Numbered from the stretch's first letter, positions 1 through 7,799 are shown. The stretch is DNA of 14,773 nt from Syntrophomonadaceae bacterium (GCA_007120815.1 SKMY01000224.1:1-14773); one strand, 5' to 3'. The notes: generated from the sequence alone by a model not told the origin. Made by a program: numbers and translations.

Positions 1-42
1 ATTAACAGGGCCACCTTGATTTATTCCCCGGCCCGACCCGGC

Positions 43-726
43 TTAAGCCTTACGGACTTCCAGGTACCGTTCCAGTTTGCGTTTAACCCGCTGTAAAGCA
101 TTATCAATCGACTTAACATGCCGTTTTAAATCCACTGCAATTTCCTGGTAGGATTTTCCCTCAAGGTACAGGGTCAGTACTTTCCATTCCAGTTCACTTA
201 AAATCTCGCCCATTTTAAATTCAATATCGTTATACTCTTCCCGGTTGATCATCAACTCTTCGGGGTCGGTAATCTTGGTTCCGGCCAGGATATCAAGCAG
301 GGTGCGATCTGAATCTTCATCGTAGATCGGTTTATTTAAAGAAACGTAAGAGTTAAGGGGAATATGCTTCTGCCTGGTCGCCGTTTTAATGGCGGTAATA
401 ATCTGGCGGGTTATGCATAATTCTGCAAAAGCGCGGAAGGAAGAAAGCTTGTCACCTTTAAAATCACGGATGGCTTTGTAGAGCCCAATCATGCCTTCCT
501 GGATAATGTCTTCCCGGTCTGCTCCGATTAAAAAATAAGAACGGGCTTTTGCTTTTACAAAGTTGCGGTATTTATTGATCAGGTATTCCAAGGCGATGTC
601 GTTACCATCTTTGGCTTCAACTGCAACTTCTTCATCTGTTCGCTCCTCATATTCATCAACCCTGGCAAACTCGAACTCCAAACATGCTCCGTCTTCTTCA
701 CGCAAACCCTGCGCAGTTAAACCCAC
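43..726 (-). CDS. sigH: RNA polymerase sporulation sigma factor SigH
   Basis: Sigma-70 family factor that directs RNA polymerase to early-stationary-phase and sporulation-initiation genes in Firmicutes. The protein closely matches the SigH family: the region-2 stretch has the family hallmark RSYFLIGADREDIIQEGM, followed by ITRQIITAIKTATRQKHIPL, and a C-terminal region-4 helix-turn-helix contains SYQEIAVDLKRHVKSIDNAL. I place the start at a GTG (724-726), giving about 227 residues against 218 in B. subtilis, because AGGAGG lies 8 nt upstream of it. The ATG two codons earlier (730-732) is only 2 nt from the same AGGAGG. The gene is last in the cluster as seen here and has its own consensus promoter in the gap after yacP. 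Family identity is very secure; the exact start is inferred. Confidence 0.96.
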   Translation of the reverse strand: MGLTAQGLREEDGACLEFEFARVDEYEERTDEEVAVEAKDGNDIALEYLINKYRNFVKAKARSYFLIGADREDIIQEGMIGLYKAIRDFKGDKLSSFRAFAELCITRQIITAIKTATRQKHIPLNSYVSLNKPIYDEDSDRTLLDILAGTKITDPEELMINREEYNDIEFKMGEILSELEWKVLTLYLEGKSYQEIAVDLKRHVKSIDNALQRVKRKLERYLEVRKA

Positions 727-770
727 AAGCATCGCCTCCTGGTTGAGATTGGGGAGCTCTCTACCCTGTT

Positions 771-799
771 ATTATATCTTATGCCCAGATAGGCGTCAA
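771..799 (-). promoter_or_regulatory. sigH promoter, housekeeping (sigma-A) type
   Basis: On the minus strand a -35 box TTGACG (799-794) and a -10 box TATAAT (776-771) are separated by exactly 17 bp. The -10 ends about 45 bp before the sigH start codon. It lies in the 98-bp gap after yacP, so sigH can be transcribed independently of the upstream cluster. Confidence 0.85.
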
Positions 800-830
800 G
801 CACTTTAACATTTTTAAATCTTCCAAAAAA

Positions 831-1334
831 CTATTGCCTGCGCCAATTTTCAAGGGTTTTCTTAACGTGCTCGGAGAGGCGTTCATCCAGCAAGCTGCGC
901 GTTGTGATGTCCAGGTATCCTTCCCGCTTTAAGGTGTGGCGAACCTCCTGCAGTCTAAACCTCAGTTCTTTAGCGGATATCCTGCGACCGCCTTTCCAGA
1001 GAACAAGCCGCTGCTCCAGGTAGTCCGATGAAGCCACTTCCATGTCTTCAATATCCGCCATGGTAGCCACCATGCGTTCAATATAAACATCGGCCGTCTG
1101 CCCTTCAGCGGTATAAACCACGTCAAGCCCTCTGGCGCTTTCTTCCAGGGAGCCTTTACCACGGGTTCGGTACGCGTCAAAAACGATGGTGATCCGGTCC
1201 CAGACCAGCGGTGTAAAATCTTTCATAATTTCTATGAGTTTCACCCTGGCCAGGGCCATGTCTTCAAGGCGCACGTCTTCAAATTCGGGCCAGCAGTTAA
1301 TGATGTTGTAGCCGTCTATGACAAGCCAGGACAT
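831..1334 (-). CDS. yacP: NYN-domain endoribonuclease, YacP/Rae1 family
   Basis: NYN (PIN-like) nuclease of 167 residues. In B. subtilis the orthologue (YacP, Rae1) cleaves mRNA in the ribosomal A site. The acidic residues expected at the metal site are present: D7 in VIDGYNII, D53 in IVFDAY, D82 in GQTADVYIE and D104 in ASSDYLEQ. The basic, helical C-terminal tail is typical. The ATG start has AAGGGG 6 nt upstream. The gene sits 34 nt after rlmB and before sigH, the same order as rlmB-yacP-sigH in B. subtilis. Assignment to the family is firm; A-site cleavage is inferred from the orthologue. Confidence 0.93.
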   Translation of the reverse strand: MSWLVIDGYNIINCWPEFEDVRLEDMALARVKLIEIMKDFTPLVWDRITIVFDAYRTRGKGSLEESARGLDVVYTAEGQTADVYIERMVATMADIEDMEVASSDYLEQRLVLWKGGRRISAKELRFRLQEVRHTLKREGYLDITTRSLLDERLSEHVKKTLENWRRQ

Positions 1335-1368
1335 ATCATTCCCCTTGCTAAATGAGATGCTTTCTAGA

Positions 1369-2190
1369 TCAAGCGTCTATAAGGCGGCGGCGGAAAACAT
1401 GGGACATAATAATTCCCCCTGCTACAGAGACATTTAAAGAAGAAAGGGGCCCGCACATGGGTATATTGATCAGCATGTCACACCGATCCCTAACAAGCCT
1501 GGACAAACCCTTGCCCTCACTGCCTAAAACCAGCACCAGGGGCATTGAGAAGTCAACCTGGTCAAAAGACGGATGATTGTCCATCTCGGCGCCGATCACC
1601 CAATATCCTTCTTTTTTTAAGCGATCCGCTTCCCGGGGCAGATTGACCGCCTGGGCCACAGGCACGTGGGCCAGGGCACCCGCCGAGGCTTTAAATACAG
1701 CAGGCGTTACGCCGCAGGCCCGGTCCGAAGGGATAATCACGCCGCCAACCCCGAAACAGGAAGCCGAACGAAGCAAAGAACCAAAGTTGTGGGGGTCTTG
1801 AAGGTGATCCAGCATTAATAAAAAAGGGTAACCCCCGGGTTGTTCAACAGAGTGAACGGATTGGAGTATACCGTCCATGCTTAAATAACGGTACGGTTGA
1901 ACTAAGGCTACCACACCTTGATGGCCTTGACCTTCCGCCTTTTGGTCAAGCTCTTCCCGGTCGACCTGCTTTAGAGGGATATTCCTGCCGGCGGCCGCCT
2001 TTTTTATATCCTCTATGACCCTGCCGTGAGCTTCCTCCTGGAGGTACACTTTTTGAAGGGAAACCCACTCTCCCTTTAGGGCCTCCAAAACAGGCTGTCG
2101 CCCCCCGATGAACTCAAACTCAAAAACGGCCTCTTCTTTTTTGTTCCCGCCGGGGGGTTTCTTGCGATGTTTATTTTTCTTTCTATCCAT
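1369..2190 (-). CDS. rlmB: 23S rRNA (guanosine-2'-O-)-methyltransferase RlmB
   Basis: SpoU/TrmH-family (SPOUT) methyltransferase that uses S-adenosylmethionine to methylate a 23S rRNA guanosine ribose (Gm2251 in E. coli). The three SPOUT motifs are visible: motif 1 around DPHNFGSLLRSA (N135, R141), motif 2 VLGSEGKGLS (E225), and motif 3 IPMCGPLSSLNVSVA, which forms the trefoil-knot cofactor site. An N-terminal L30e-like substrate-binding domain covers about residues 24-100, preceded by a strongly basic tail (residues 1-19). At 273 residues it is slightly longer than usual because of that tail. It starts 3 nt after the thyX stop with only a weak Shine-Dalgarno, which suggests translational coupling. 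Confidence 0.95.
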   Translation of the reverse strand: MDRKKNKHRKKPPGGNKKEEAVFEFEFIGGRQPVLEALKGEWVSLQKVYLQEEAHGRVIEDIKKAAAGRNIPLKQVDREELDQKAEGQGHQGVVALVQPYRYLSMDGILQSVHSVEQPGGYPFLLMLDHLQDPHNFGSLLRSASCFGVGGVIIPSDRACGVTPAVFKASAGALAHVPVAQAVNLPREADRLKKEGYWVIGAEMDNHPSFDQVDFSMPLVLVLGSEGKGLSRLVRDRCDMLINIPMCGPLSSLNVSVAGGIIMSHVFRRRLIDA

Positions 2191-2193
2191 AAC

Positions 2194-2826
2194 TTATGAA
2201 GTCCCACCATCCTGACTGGGAAAAATGTGTTCTTCCATAATACGATAACTAACAGGGGCCGCATCGCGCACCAGAATTAACAGTGCCCGGGCATACTCCT
2301 GGATTTCCTTCTGGGCATGCTTGTCGGACCTGAGTACAAGGAAGTTCATTAGCGAGCTGCCGTTAACTGTCCAGTAGAACCGGGTGTAAAGCCCCACGGG
2401 TAGGAGGGAACGGGCGAGTTCCCTGCGCATATGGTGGCTGTTCACCATTGCTTCGTAGAGATCGAAGCAGCGTTCGTTGTGAGCTTTCCAGGTTTCCAGC
2501 AGTTCCCCATCCAGGCCCTCGGGGATGAAATAGTCCCGCTGTGCCGTGCAGTACCGCAGTGACTCCTCGTTATATGACCCCATGCGGTGCCGGTGCCACT
2601 GCCGGGCCACAAAGAGGGGGCACTTCACGTCAAAGGTAAACACCATGGCCTCAAAAGGCGTTTTGTGGGCATTTTTTAACAGGTGCGTTAAAAGCTTGCG
2701 GTCGCTTTCGGCACCTTTTGATTCACTTTTCCAGCACCTCCTGGCATTGCGGATGACCGCCTCATCGCCGCCCATCCATTCCACCAATTCGACATAACCA
2801 TTGTTCAATACAGAAACCTTGTTCAT
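2194..2826 (-). CDS. thyX: Flavin-dependent thymidylate synthase ThyX
   Basis: FAD-dependent enzyme converting dUMP to dTMP with methylenetetrahydrofolate as carbon donor and NADPH as reductant. It is unrelated to ThyA and common in anaerobes. The diagnostic ThyX motif RHRxxSxNExSxRY is present as RHRMGSYNEESLRY (residues 79-92), and the C-terminal substrate-binding stretch LRSDKHAQKEIQEYA is also typical. At 210 residues it is of family length. The ATG lies 5 nt after the cysS stop; the nearest strong Shine-Dalgarno (GGAGG) is inside cysS, 13 nt upstream, and an in-frame stop blocks any earlier start, so coupling to cysS is likely. In B. subtilis the mini-RNase III gene occupies this position. 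Confidence 0.96.
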   Translation of the reverse strand: MNKVSVLNNGYVELVEWMGGDEAVIRNARRCWKSESKGAESDRKLLTHLLKNAHKTPFEAMVFTFDVKCPLFVARQWHRHRMGSYNEESLRYCTAQRDYFIPEGLDGELLETWKAHNERCFDLYEAMVNSHHMRRELARSLLPVGLYTRFYWTVNGSSLMNFLVLRSDKHAQKEIQEYARALLILVRDAAPVSYRIMEEHIFPSQDGGTS

Positions 2827-2831
2827 GACTG

Positions 2832-4250
2832 CTATTTATCCTCCGTTGCAATTTTCCAGCGAACACCCTGGGGGGTATCCTCCAGGACAATGCCTTGTTG
2901 GCGCAGCTGGTCCCGGATACCGTCAGCCACCGCCCAATTTTTGGCCTTGCGGGCATCCTCCCTTTGTGCGATCATCTCTTCGATTTCGCTTTCCAAATCC
3001 GTTGATTCATCGGTTTTCATGTAGCCGAAAATGTCATTGGTTTCCCTGTAAAAATCAAGGATCGGTCGGATGACATTGGCCTTTTGCCCTTCCTCCCGGT
3101 TCAGGTAGGTGTTGGCTTCCCGGGCCAGTTCAAAAAGTACGGCCAAAGCTTCGGCGGTATTGAAGTCATCATCCATCACTTCAAGGAAACGTTTTTTGGA
3201 GACTTCCAGGAAACTTAACAGGGTTTTATCGGTTTCGTCGGGCTCTCCGTCAACGACCTTGCCCAACCGGTCCTGCAAGTTGTAGAAGGCGGTATTGAGC
3301 CTTTCCAGGGCCCGGGACGCCTGGTGGATCTGTTCCTCTGAGAAGTTGATGGGGTTGCGGTAGTGAGCAGACAGCATAAAAAACCGCAGGACCATGGGAT
3401 CAACGTTTTGGCGAAGTTCCCGAACCGTTCGAAAGTTGCCCAGGCTTTTTGACATTTTCTCCTGGTTGATGTTCAGGTAACCGGCATGGACCCAGTGCCG
3501 GGCAAAAGGTTTGCCCGTGGCGCCTTCGCTTTGGGCAACTTCATTTTCGTGATGAGGAAAGATCAAGTCCTGGCCTCCGGCATGAATGTCTACAGTTTCC
3601 CCCAAAAATTCCATGGACATGGCAGAACATTCAATATGCCAACCGGGGCGGCCCTGCCCCCAGGGGCTTTCCCAGGAGGGCTCTCCCGGTTTTTCCTTTT
3701 TCCAAAGGGCAAAGTCCATGGGATGCTTTTTGCGCGCATCGATTTCCACTCGTGCACCCAGTTCCAGTTCACCCAGGTTCTGGTGGGACAGCTTACCGTA
3801 TTCGGGGAAAGATTCCACGTGGTAATAGACGTCCCCGTCTACTTCATAAGCCAGTCCTTTTTCTATCAGCTTTTCAATGATTGCAATGATTTGAGGGATG
3901 TGGTCCGTCGCCAGGGGTTGGTGATCGGCCGGCTGAACGCCCAGGGCAGCGGCATCTTCCTCGTAGGCCTGGATAAAACGGTTCGCCAGTTCCTTTACCG
4001 TGATACCCAGCTCAGCGGCCCGATTTATCATTTTGTCGTCAATATCGGTATAGTTCTGTACGTAGGTCACTTCATACCCGCGATATTTCAGGTAGCGGCG
4101 CAGAACATCAAACAGGATAAAAACGCGGGCATTGCCAATGTGAAAGTAATCGTATACCGTAGGTCCACAGGCATACAGGCCCACCTTTCCTTCCTTAACC
4201 GGTACCAGCGGATCCTTTTTTCGGGTCAGGGTATTATACAGCGTAATCAT
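2832..4250 (-). CDS. cysS: Cysteinyl-tRNA synthetase
   Basis: Class I aminoacyl-tRNA synthetase that charges tRNA-Cys with cysteine. The protein has 472 residues, as expected. Zinc-site residues are C28 (in YACGPTVYDY), C208 (WHIECSAM), H233 and E237 (FPHHENE). The class I signatures are HIGN (37-40) and KMSKS (265-269). The C-terminal region carries the helical DALR and anticodon-binding parts. The ATG start has AGGAGG 7 nt upstream. It has its own promoter in the 138-bp gap after ispF, with an estimated leader of only about 70 nt and no T-box. thyX follows after 5 nt. Confidence 0.98.
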   Translation of the reverse strand: MITLYNTLTRKKDPLVPVKEGKVGLYACGPTVYDYFHIGNARVFILFDVLRRYLKYRGYEVTYVQNYTDIDDKMINRAAELGITVKELANRFIQAYEEDAAALGVQPADHQPLATDHIPQIIAIIEKLIEKGLAYEVDGDVYYHVESFPEYGKLSHQNLGELELGARVEIDARKKHPMDFALWKKEKPGEPSWESPWGQGRPGWHIECSAMSMEFLGETVDIHAGGQDLIFPHHENEVAQSEGATGKPFARHWVHAGYLNINQEKMSKSLGNFRTVRELRQNVDPMVLRFFMLSAHYRNPINFSEEQIHQASRALERLNTAFYNLQDRLGKVVDGEPDETDKTLLSFLEVSKKRFLEVMDDDFNTAEALAVLFELAREANTYLNREEGQKANVIRPILDFYRETNDIFGYMKTDESTDLESEIEEMIAQREDARKAKNWAVADGIRDQLRQQGIVLEDTPQGVRWKIATEDK

Positions 4251-4327
4251 TTTTTTCCTCCTCTCATTTGACGGTTTTTGTTATGCAGCATTAAAACTAT
4301 TTCAGTCATTTAAACCCCATTGACCAC

Positions 4328-4357
4328 ACTATATTCATTAAACCAGGGTCCTGTCAA
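4328..4357 (-). promoter_or_regulatory. cysS-thyX promoter
   Basis: On the minus strand, TTGACA (4357-4352) and TATAGT (4333-4328) are 18 bp apart in the gap between ispF and cysS. The -10 is 77 bp upstream of the cysS ATG. Short inverted repeats surround it: ACCAGG at 4342-4347 with CCTGGT at 4368-4373, and TGACCA at 4321-4326 with TGGTCA at 4371-4376. They could form an operator or a weak hairpin, but this is speculative. Confidence 0.75.
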
Positions 4358-4388
4358 CAACGGCGTACCTGGTCAGTGAAGGTTGTCA

Positions 4389-4883
4389 TCAACACCTTTC
4401 CCTTGGTCCCTTTTCAATAAGGACTACGGCATAAGCGGCAATCCCCTCACCGCGGCCTGCAAAACCCAGGCTTTCAGTGGTTGTTGCCTTTACTGATACT
4501 GCGTTTTTTTCCAGGTCAAGGGCACGGGCAATAACGAGGCACATGTCCTCGACGTAGGGGCTTAGTCGGGGGTTTTCTGCCACCAGGGTGCTGTCTACGT
4601 TGACCACTTTGAAGCCGGTTTCTTGAAGAAGTTGATTGACCTTGTTAAGCAAAATAATGCTGGAGATATCCTTGTAACCCGGGTCGCCTGGGGGAAAATG
4701 GCCCCCGATGTCTCCTAGAGATGCGGCACCTAGTATGGCATCCATGACAGCGTGCAGGAGCACATCGGCATCGGAGTGGCCGGCCAGTCCCAGGGGATAA
4801 GGGATTTTAACCCCACCCAATACCAGCTGGCGTCCTTTCTGCAAGGCATGGACATCATATCCAAAACCGATGCGATAATTCAA
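4389..4883 (-). CDS. ispF: 2-C-methyl-D-erythritol 2,4-cyclodiphosphate synthase IspF
   Basis: MEP-pathway enzyme that cyclises the CDP-methylerythritol phosphate intermediate with release of CMP, on the route to isoprenoid precursors. Metal ligands D10, H12 (GFGYDVHAL) and H44 (LLHAVMD) are present, as are the GDIGGHFPP loop and the C-terminal ATTTESLGFAGRGEG signature. At 164 residues it is of normal length. The start codon is TTG (4881-4883), supported by AGGAGG 8 nt upstream and by the reading beginning at the family N-terminus (xRIGFGYD). It lies 50 nt after ispD, the usual ispD-ispF pair. A short inverted repeat frames its Shine-Dalgarno (see 4884-4912). Confidence 0.97.
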   Translation of the reverse strand: MNYRIGFGYDVHALQKGRQLVLGGVKIPYPLGLAGHSDADVLLHAVMDAILGAASLGDIGGHFPPGDPGYKDISSIILLNKVNQLLQETGFKVVNVDSTLVAENPRLSPYVEDMCLVIARALDLEKNAVSVKATTTESLGFAGRGEGIAAYAVVLIEKGPRERC

Positions 4884-4912
4884 AGGGACTCCCTCCTAAA
4901 TAATTTGTCCCT
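4884..4912 (-). promoter_or_regulatory. Possible hairpin around the ispF ribosome-binding site
   Basis: The 6-bp arms AGGGAC (minus, 4912-4907) and GTCCCT (minus, 4889-4884) would enclose a 17-nt loop holding the AGGAGG Shine-Dalgarno (4897-4892). The 3' arm touches the TTG start codon. The repeat is seen directly; any role in translation of ispF is speculative. Confidence 0.35.
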
Positions 4913-4933
4913 CAACGGGCTGTGGAAATCTTT

Positions 4934-5707
4934 TTAACGGCAGTCGATTCCCCACCTGCTACCGAATTCTTCATCTATACTAGATTCTTCAGGCAGAACG
5001 CCTTGCTCTTTAATCAAAACCCCGGCAATAAGCAAGTCCAGTGGCGTGGTCAGTTTTATATTATCCTCACGGCCTGGGACAACCTTAACGGAGCGCCCCA
5101 ACTGCTCCACCAACGCAGCATCATCACTGCTAACAAATTGTCGTTCGCGTGCCATGGTATGAGCTTCCCACAACAAGGAAAACCGAAAACATTGAGGTGT
5201 CTGCACCGCAACATAATTCTCCCGGCGCGGCGTGGCAATCACCCGTTGTTCCCGGTTGACTTCTTTTATGGTGTCTTTTAGAGGGGTTCCACACACGGCT
5301 GCGCCACCGTCTAACGCTGCCCGGCAAACGGACTGGATTAATGATTCGTCAGCAAAGGGCCTGGCACCGTCATGAATACAAACAAACCCATCGCCTGGAA
5401 AGTGCTGCTTATGCAATGCAGTTAAGCCGTTATATACAGAATGCTGCCGCTCAGCACCACCATGGACAACAAGTATATCCTCTTGAGTAAAAAAAGGGCC
5501 CAACACCCACTTGCGAAGCAGACCCTCTTCCCCAGGGGTTACAATCACAATAACCGGGGCAAACAGCCCCAGGCCCATAAACGCTTGAAGCGTATGGGCC
5601 AGGACCGGTTTGCCCTCCAGCAAGAGGTACTGTTTGTTTCGTTTTTTTCCCATACGTGATGCCTGTCCAGCGGCGGGAATCAGTAAAGCAGTTTGCACAG
5701 TTGTCAT
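4934..5707 (-). CDS. ispD: 2-C-methyl-D-erythritol 4-phosphate cytidylyltransferase IspD
   Basis: MEP-pathway enzyme that transfers CMP from CTP to methylerythritol 4-phosphate. The nucleotidyltransferase motifs appear in order: PAAGQASRMG with nearby lysines (residues 11-25), GGAERQHSVYNGL (83-95), IHDGARPF (111-118), GTPLKDTIK, VQTPQCFR, SSDDAALVE and GREDNIKLTTPLDL. At 257 residues it is slightly longer than usual, from a non-conserved acidic C-terminal tail of about 25 residues. It begins 15 nt after yacL, and no strong Shine-Dalgarno is visible before the ATG, which suggests coupling to yacL translation. Confidence 0.97.
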   Translation of the reverse strand: MTTVQTALLIPAAGQASRMGKKRNKQYLLLEGKPVLAHTLQAFMGLGLFAPVIVIVTPGEEGLLRKWVLGPFFTQEDILVVHGGAERQHSVYNGLTALHKQHFPGDGFVCIHDGARPFADESLIQSVCRAALDGGAAVCGTPLKDTIKEVNREQRVIATPRRENYVAVQTPQCFRFSLLWEAHTMARERQFVSSDDAALVEQLGRSVKVVPGREDNIKLTTPLDLLIAGVLIKEQGVLPEESSIDEEFGSRWGIDCR

Positions 5708-5722
5708 CGTTGTCAGCCCGGT

Positions 5723-6826
5723 TTATTTTATGGATACTTTTTCAGGAAAGCTCGATTTCGGTTTGGCAAAGATCATGCGCCCGGCAGCGGTTTGCAGCAC
5801 ACTGGTGACGAGCACTTCTATGGTATCTCCAATATAGCGCTTTCCGCCTTCAACCACAATCATGGTGCCGTCATCCAGGTAGGCAACCCCCTGCCCTGCT
5901 TCCTTTCCATCCTTAATAATCTGGGCGATCATTTCCTCGCCAGGAAGGACAACAGGCTTTACAGCATTGGCCAGTTCGTTAATATTTAAAACAGCGACGC
6001 CCTGTAATTCGCACACCTTGTTAAGGTTAAAGTCGTTGGTGACAATTTCGCCGCCCAAATCCTGAGCTAACTTGACAAGCTTACTGTCTACTTCAGAGAT
6101 TTCCTCGTAGTCCTGGTTGACGATTACGACATCAATGTCCATTTCTTTTTGCATCTTATTCAATATGTCAAGACCGCGACGCCCGCGGTTGCGCTTAAGT
6201 AGATCCGGCGAATCGGCAATATGGCGGAGTTCCTCCAGGACAAATCCCGGCACAATAATCTGCCCTTCAATAAAGCCGGTTTTGCAAATATCCATTATGC
6301 GGCCGTCGATAATGACACTGGTATCCAGCACCTTGGGAGGCATAGAATGAGCCTTTTGCCCCGAACTTGCCGAACGTTTAAGTAGTGGCGATGCAAACAG
6401 CGAAAACTCTTCTTTTCTATTCAGCACAATGGTAACCCCCAGGTAACTCAAAACCAGGGTAACAGCCAGGGATAGGTACGGCCCCACCCATGGTATTCGC
6501 GATAAAGGGAAGTTTAAAAGAAGTCCAATAATCAAGGCAAAAACCAGGCCGATGACACCTAAAATGATATCTTGAGTAGGAATAGATCGTAGTTTATTAT
6601 CCGTCCAGGAAGCAAGACGCCCCATATTGTCAATGAGGGTCGGAGTAATAAAGTAAAAGATGAATCCAAATATCGCTCCTCCCAGCACGGAAAACCAGGT
6701 CCCGGTTGGAACAGGGATAGGCAGGCCTGTAGCAACCATGAGCGAAGGGACAAATCCTTTGAATAACTCATAACCGCCGACAAAACTGATAATGATTAAA
6801 AAAATTCGAATGATGTTTTTTACCAC
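5723..6826 (-). CDS. yacL: Membrane-anchored PIN/TRAM-domain protein, YacL family
   Basis: Putative membrane-bound nuclease of 367 residues. Four hydrophobic segments (about 5-22, 44-65, 87-108 and 116-135) precede a cytoplasmic PIN domain that starts at [14 protein letters not shown] (D168, D174), continues through LEELRHIAD and [10 protein letters not shown], and reaches IVTNDFNL. The last ~75 residues form a TRAM-type RNA-binding module ([18 protein letters not shown]). The start is GTG with AGGAGG 7 nt upstream. The gene heads the yacL-ispD-ispF unit and has its own promoter. In B. subtilis the gene before it is disA; here it is carD, after a terminator. The biochemical target is not established. 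Confidence 0.94.
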   Translation of the reverse strand: MVKNIIRIFLIIISFVGGYELFKGFVPSLMVATGLPIPVPTGTWFSVLGGAIFGFIFYFITPTLIDNMGRLASWTDNKLRSIPTQDIILGVIGLVFALIIGLLLNFPLSRIPWVGPYLSLAVTLVLSYLGVTIVLNRKEEFSLFASPLLKRSASSGQKAHSMPPKVLDTSVIIDGRIMDICKTGFIEGQIIVPGFVLEELRHIADSPDLLKRNRGRRGLDILNKMQKEMDIDVVIVNQDYEEISEVDSKLVKLAQDLGGEIVTNDFNLNKVCELQGVAVLNINELANAVKPVVLPGEEMIAQIIKDGKEAGQGVAYLDDGTMIVVEGGKRYIGDTIEVLVTSVLQTAAGRMIFAKPKSSFPEKVSIK

Positions 6827-6888
6827 TTTTTCACCTCCTTCCTCCGTTGGCTACCACCTTTGATGGCGCTATATTTGGGTTTCATTTT

Positions 6889-6918
6889 ATTATAACTTAT
6901 ATTTTTGTCCACATTCAA
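6889..6918 (-). promoter_or_regulatory. yacL-ispD-ispF promoter
   Basis: On the minus strand, TTGAAT (6918-6913) and TATAAT (6894-6889) are separated by 18 bp. The -10 is 62 bp upstream of the yacL GTG start. It lies downstream of the carD terminator and therefore should be the main entry point for this unit. Confidence 0.75.
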
Positions 6919-7027
6919 GGATTAATATACTCTTATTTTATGATAAATATAGGATAAAAATTAAACCTTAGTGTTAAATCATAAACCGGGACGCTCATGC
7001 TCCTGAAGAATCAGGCAGATCGAGCTT

Positions 7028-7061
7028 AAAAAAAACAAAAAAGACATCTAAACGATGCCTT
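7028..7061 (-). terminator. Rho-independent terminator of carD
   Basis: On the minus strand an 8-bp stem AAGGCATC / GATGTCTT (7061-7054 and 7048-7041, with one G-U pair) has a 5-nt loop. It runs into a T-rich tract (to about 7028, interrupted by one G). It is about 65 nt after the carD stop. Confidence 0.85.
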
Positions 7062-7125
7062 AAATGGCAGTACAAAATTATGAATGATAATGAATGAGAT
7101 AATTCAAACAGCGTAAACAATGTAT

Positions 7126-7614
7126 CTATAAATCCTCCCCGGCAAAAAAGGCTTCAAGGTATTTTAGCACTTCGGTTTTATTGACGCCCTGAACCATGAT
7201 AAGTTCGCTCATTAAAATTTGCTTGGCGGTGTCAAGCATTTTACGTTCTCCGGTGGAAAGCCCTTTATCTTTTTCCCGAATGACAAGGCTTCGGATAACT
7301 TCTGCCACTTTAAAAATATTTCCGCTTTTGATTTTATCCATGTTTGCCCGATACCTTCTATTCCAATTGGCATTGGTTGCTTCGTCCGGGCTGTTCAGGA
7401 CCTGGATAACTTCGTTAATATCGCCTTCTTCGATCACTTCCCGCAAACCGATCTTTTCGACATTATCCATGGGGATCATCACTTTCATTTCACCGATGGG
7501 CATTTTCATCACATAGTACCGTTTTTTATCCCCTAGAATTTCTTTTTCCTCAATGGCTTCAATTACACCCGCGCCATGCATTGGATAGACAACTTTATCC
7601 CCTATATTAAACAT
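7126..7614 (-). CDS. carD: CarD/CdnL-family transcriptional regulator
   Basis: RNA-polymerase-binding regulator of 162 residues. Residues 1-60 form the RNA-polymerase-interacting domain (FNIGDKVVYPMHGAG, then an acidic EAIEEKEILGDKKRYYV stretch and MKVMIPMDNV). The helical C-terminal part (about 65-162) contains the family stretch NWNRRYRANMDKIKSG. I chose the ATG at 7614, the usual family N-terminus, over an in-frame ATG at 7686. The latter would add 24 residues unlike the family and would run through the leader. AGGAGG lies 12 nt upstream of the chosen start and a second purine run (AAGGTGG) about 5 nt upstream. It has tandem promoters and its own terminator, so it is probably monocistronic and highly expressed. 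Confidence 0.93.
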   Translation of the reverse strand: MFNIGDKVVYPMHGAGVIEAIEEKEILGDKKRYYVMKMPIGEMKVMIPMDNVEKIGLREVIEEGDINEVIQVLNSPDEATNANWNRRYRANMDKIKSGNIFKVAEVIRSLVIREKDKGLSTGERKMLDTAKQILMSELIMVQGVNKTEVLKYLEAFFAGEDL

Positions 7615-7719
7615 TAAGCCCACCTTCCTCCTTTGGATAAAATCTTCACCCGCATGCAGGGCACCTCGATTTGAACAGGTGTCCATACAAAGATAAGTTT
7701 GTACATTTATACATTTATT

Positions 7720-7748
7720 ATTTTAACACATTGTCTCCGTCATGTCAA
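7720..7748 (-). promoter_or_regulatory. carD proximal promoter P2
   Basis: On the minus strand, TTGACA (7748-7743) and TAAAAT (7725-7720) are separated by 17 bp. The predicted leader is about 100 nt. Just downstream the leader has a 6-bp inverted repeat, TACAAA / TTTGTA at 7703-7686, of unknown meaning. Confidence 0.75.
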
Positions 7749-7761
7749 AATAAAAATAAAC

Positions 7762-7790
7762 ATTCTATCATATGTGCTTTAAGAAGTCAA
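7762..7790 (-). promoter_or_regulatory. carD distal promoter P1
   Basis: On the minus strand, TTGACT (7790-7785) and TAGAAT (7767-7762) are separated by 17 bp. The promoter begins 9 bp after the stop codon of the upstream ASKHA gene and lies 42 bp upstream of P2. There is no terminator between the two genes, so read-through into carD is also possible. Confidence 0.75.
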
Positions 7791-7799
7791 TATCATTTT

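Larger units (their letters stand above)
6827..7125. other. AT-rich intergenic region between carD and yacL
   Basis: This 299-bp gap holds the carD terminator (7028-7061) and the yacL promoter (6889-6918). It also has a small hairpin, CCTGA-AGAA-TCAGG at 7002-7015, which has no U-tract on either strand. I see no convincing gene in it. Confidence 0.7.

Noticed and set aside
3486..4271. Long open frame on the plus strand (261 codons)
   Set aside because: It is antisense to cysS, whose identity is certain, and its translation shows no recognisable family features.
4251..4388. T-box riboswitch upstream of cysS
   Set aside because: The promoter places the leader at only about 70 nt, and there is no T-box consensus or terminator hairpin before cysS.
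7002..7015. Hairpin CCTGA-AGAA-TCAGG as a terminator
   Set aside because: Only 5 bp, with no U-tract on either strand; the real carD terminator is upstream of it at 7028-7061.
7655..7680. tRNA-like T-arm in the carD leader (minus strand, TTCAAAT loop)
   Set aside because: The stem has an unpaired base, and no D-arm, anticodon arm, acceptor stem or CCA end can be found around it.
7615..7686. N-terminal extension of CarD from the ATG at 7686
   Set aside because: The added residues do not resemble the family, which normally begins MFNIGDKV, and the Shine-Dalgarno at 7627-7632 lies inside that extension.
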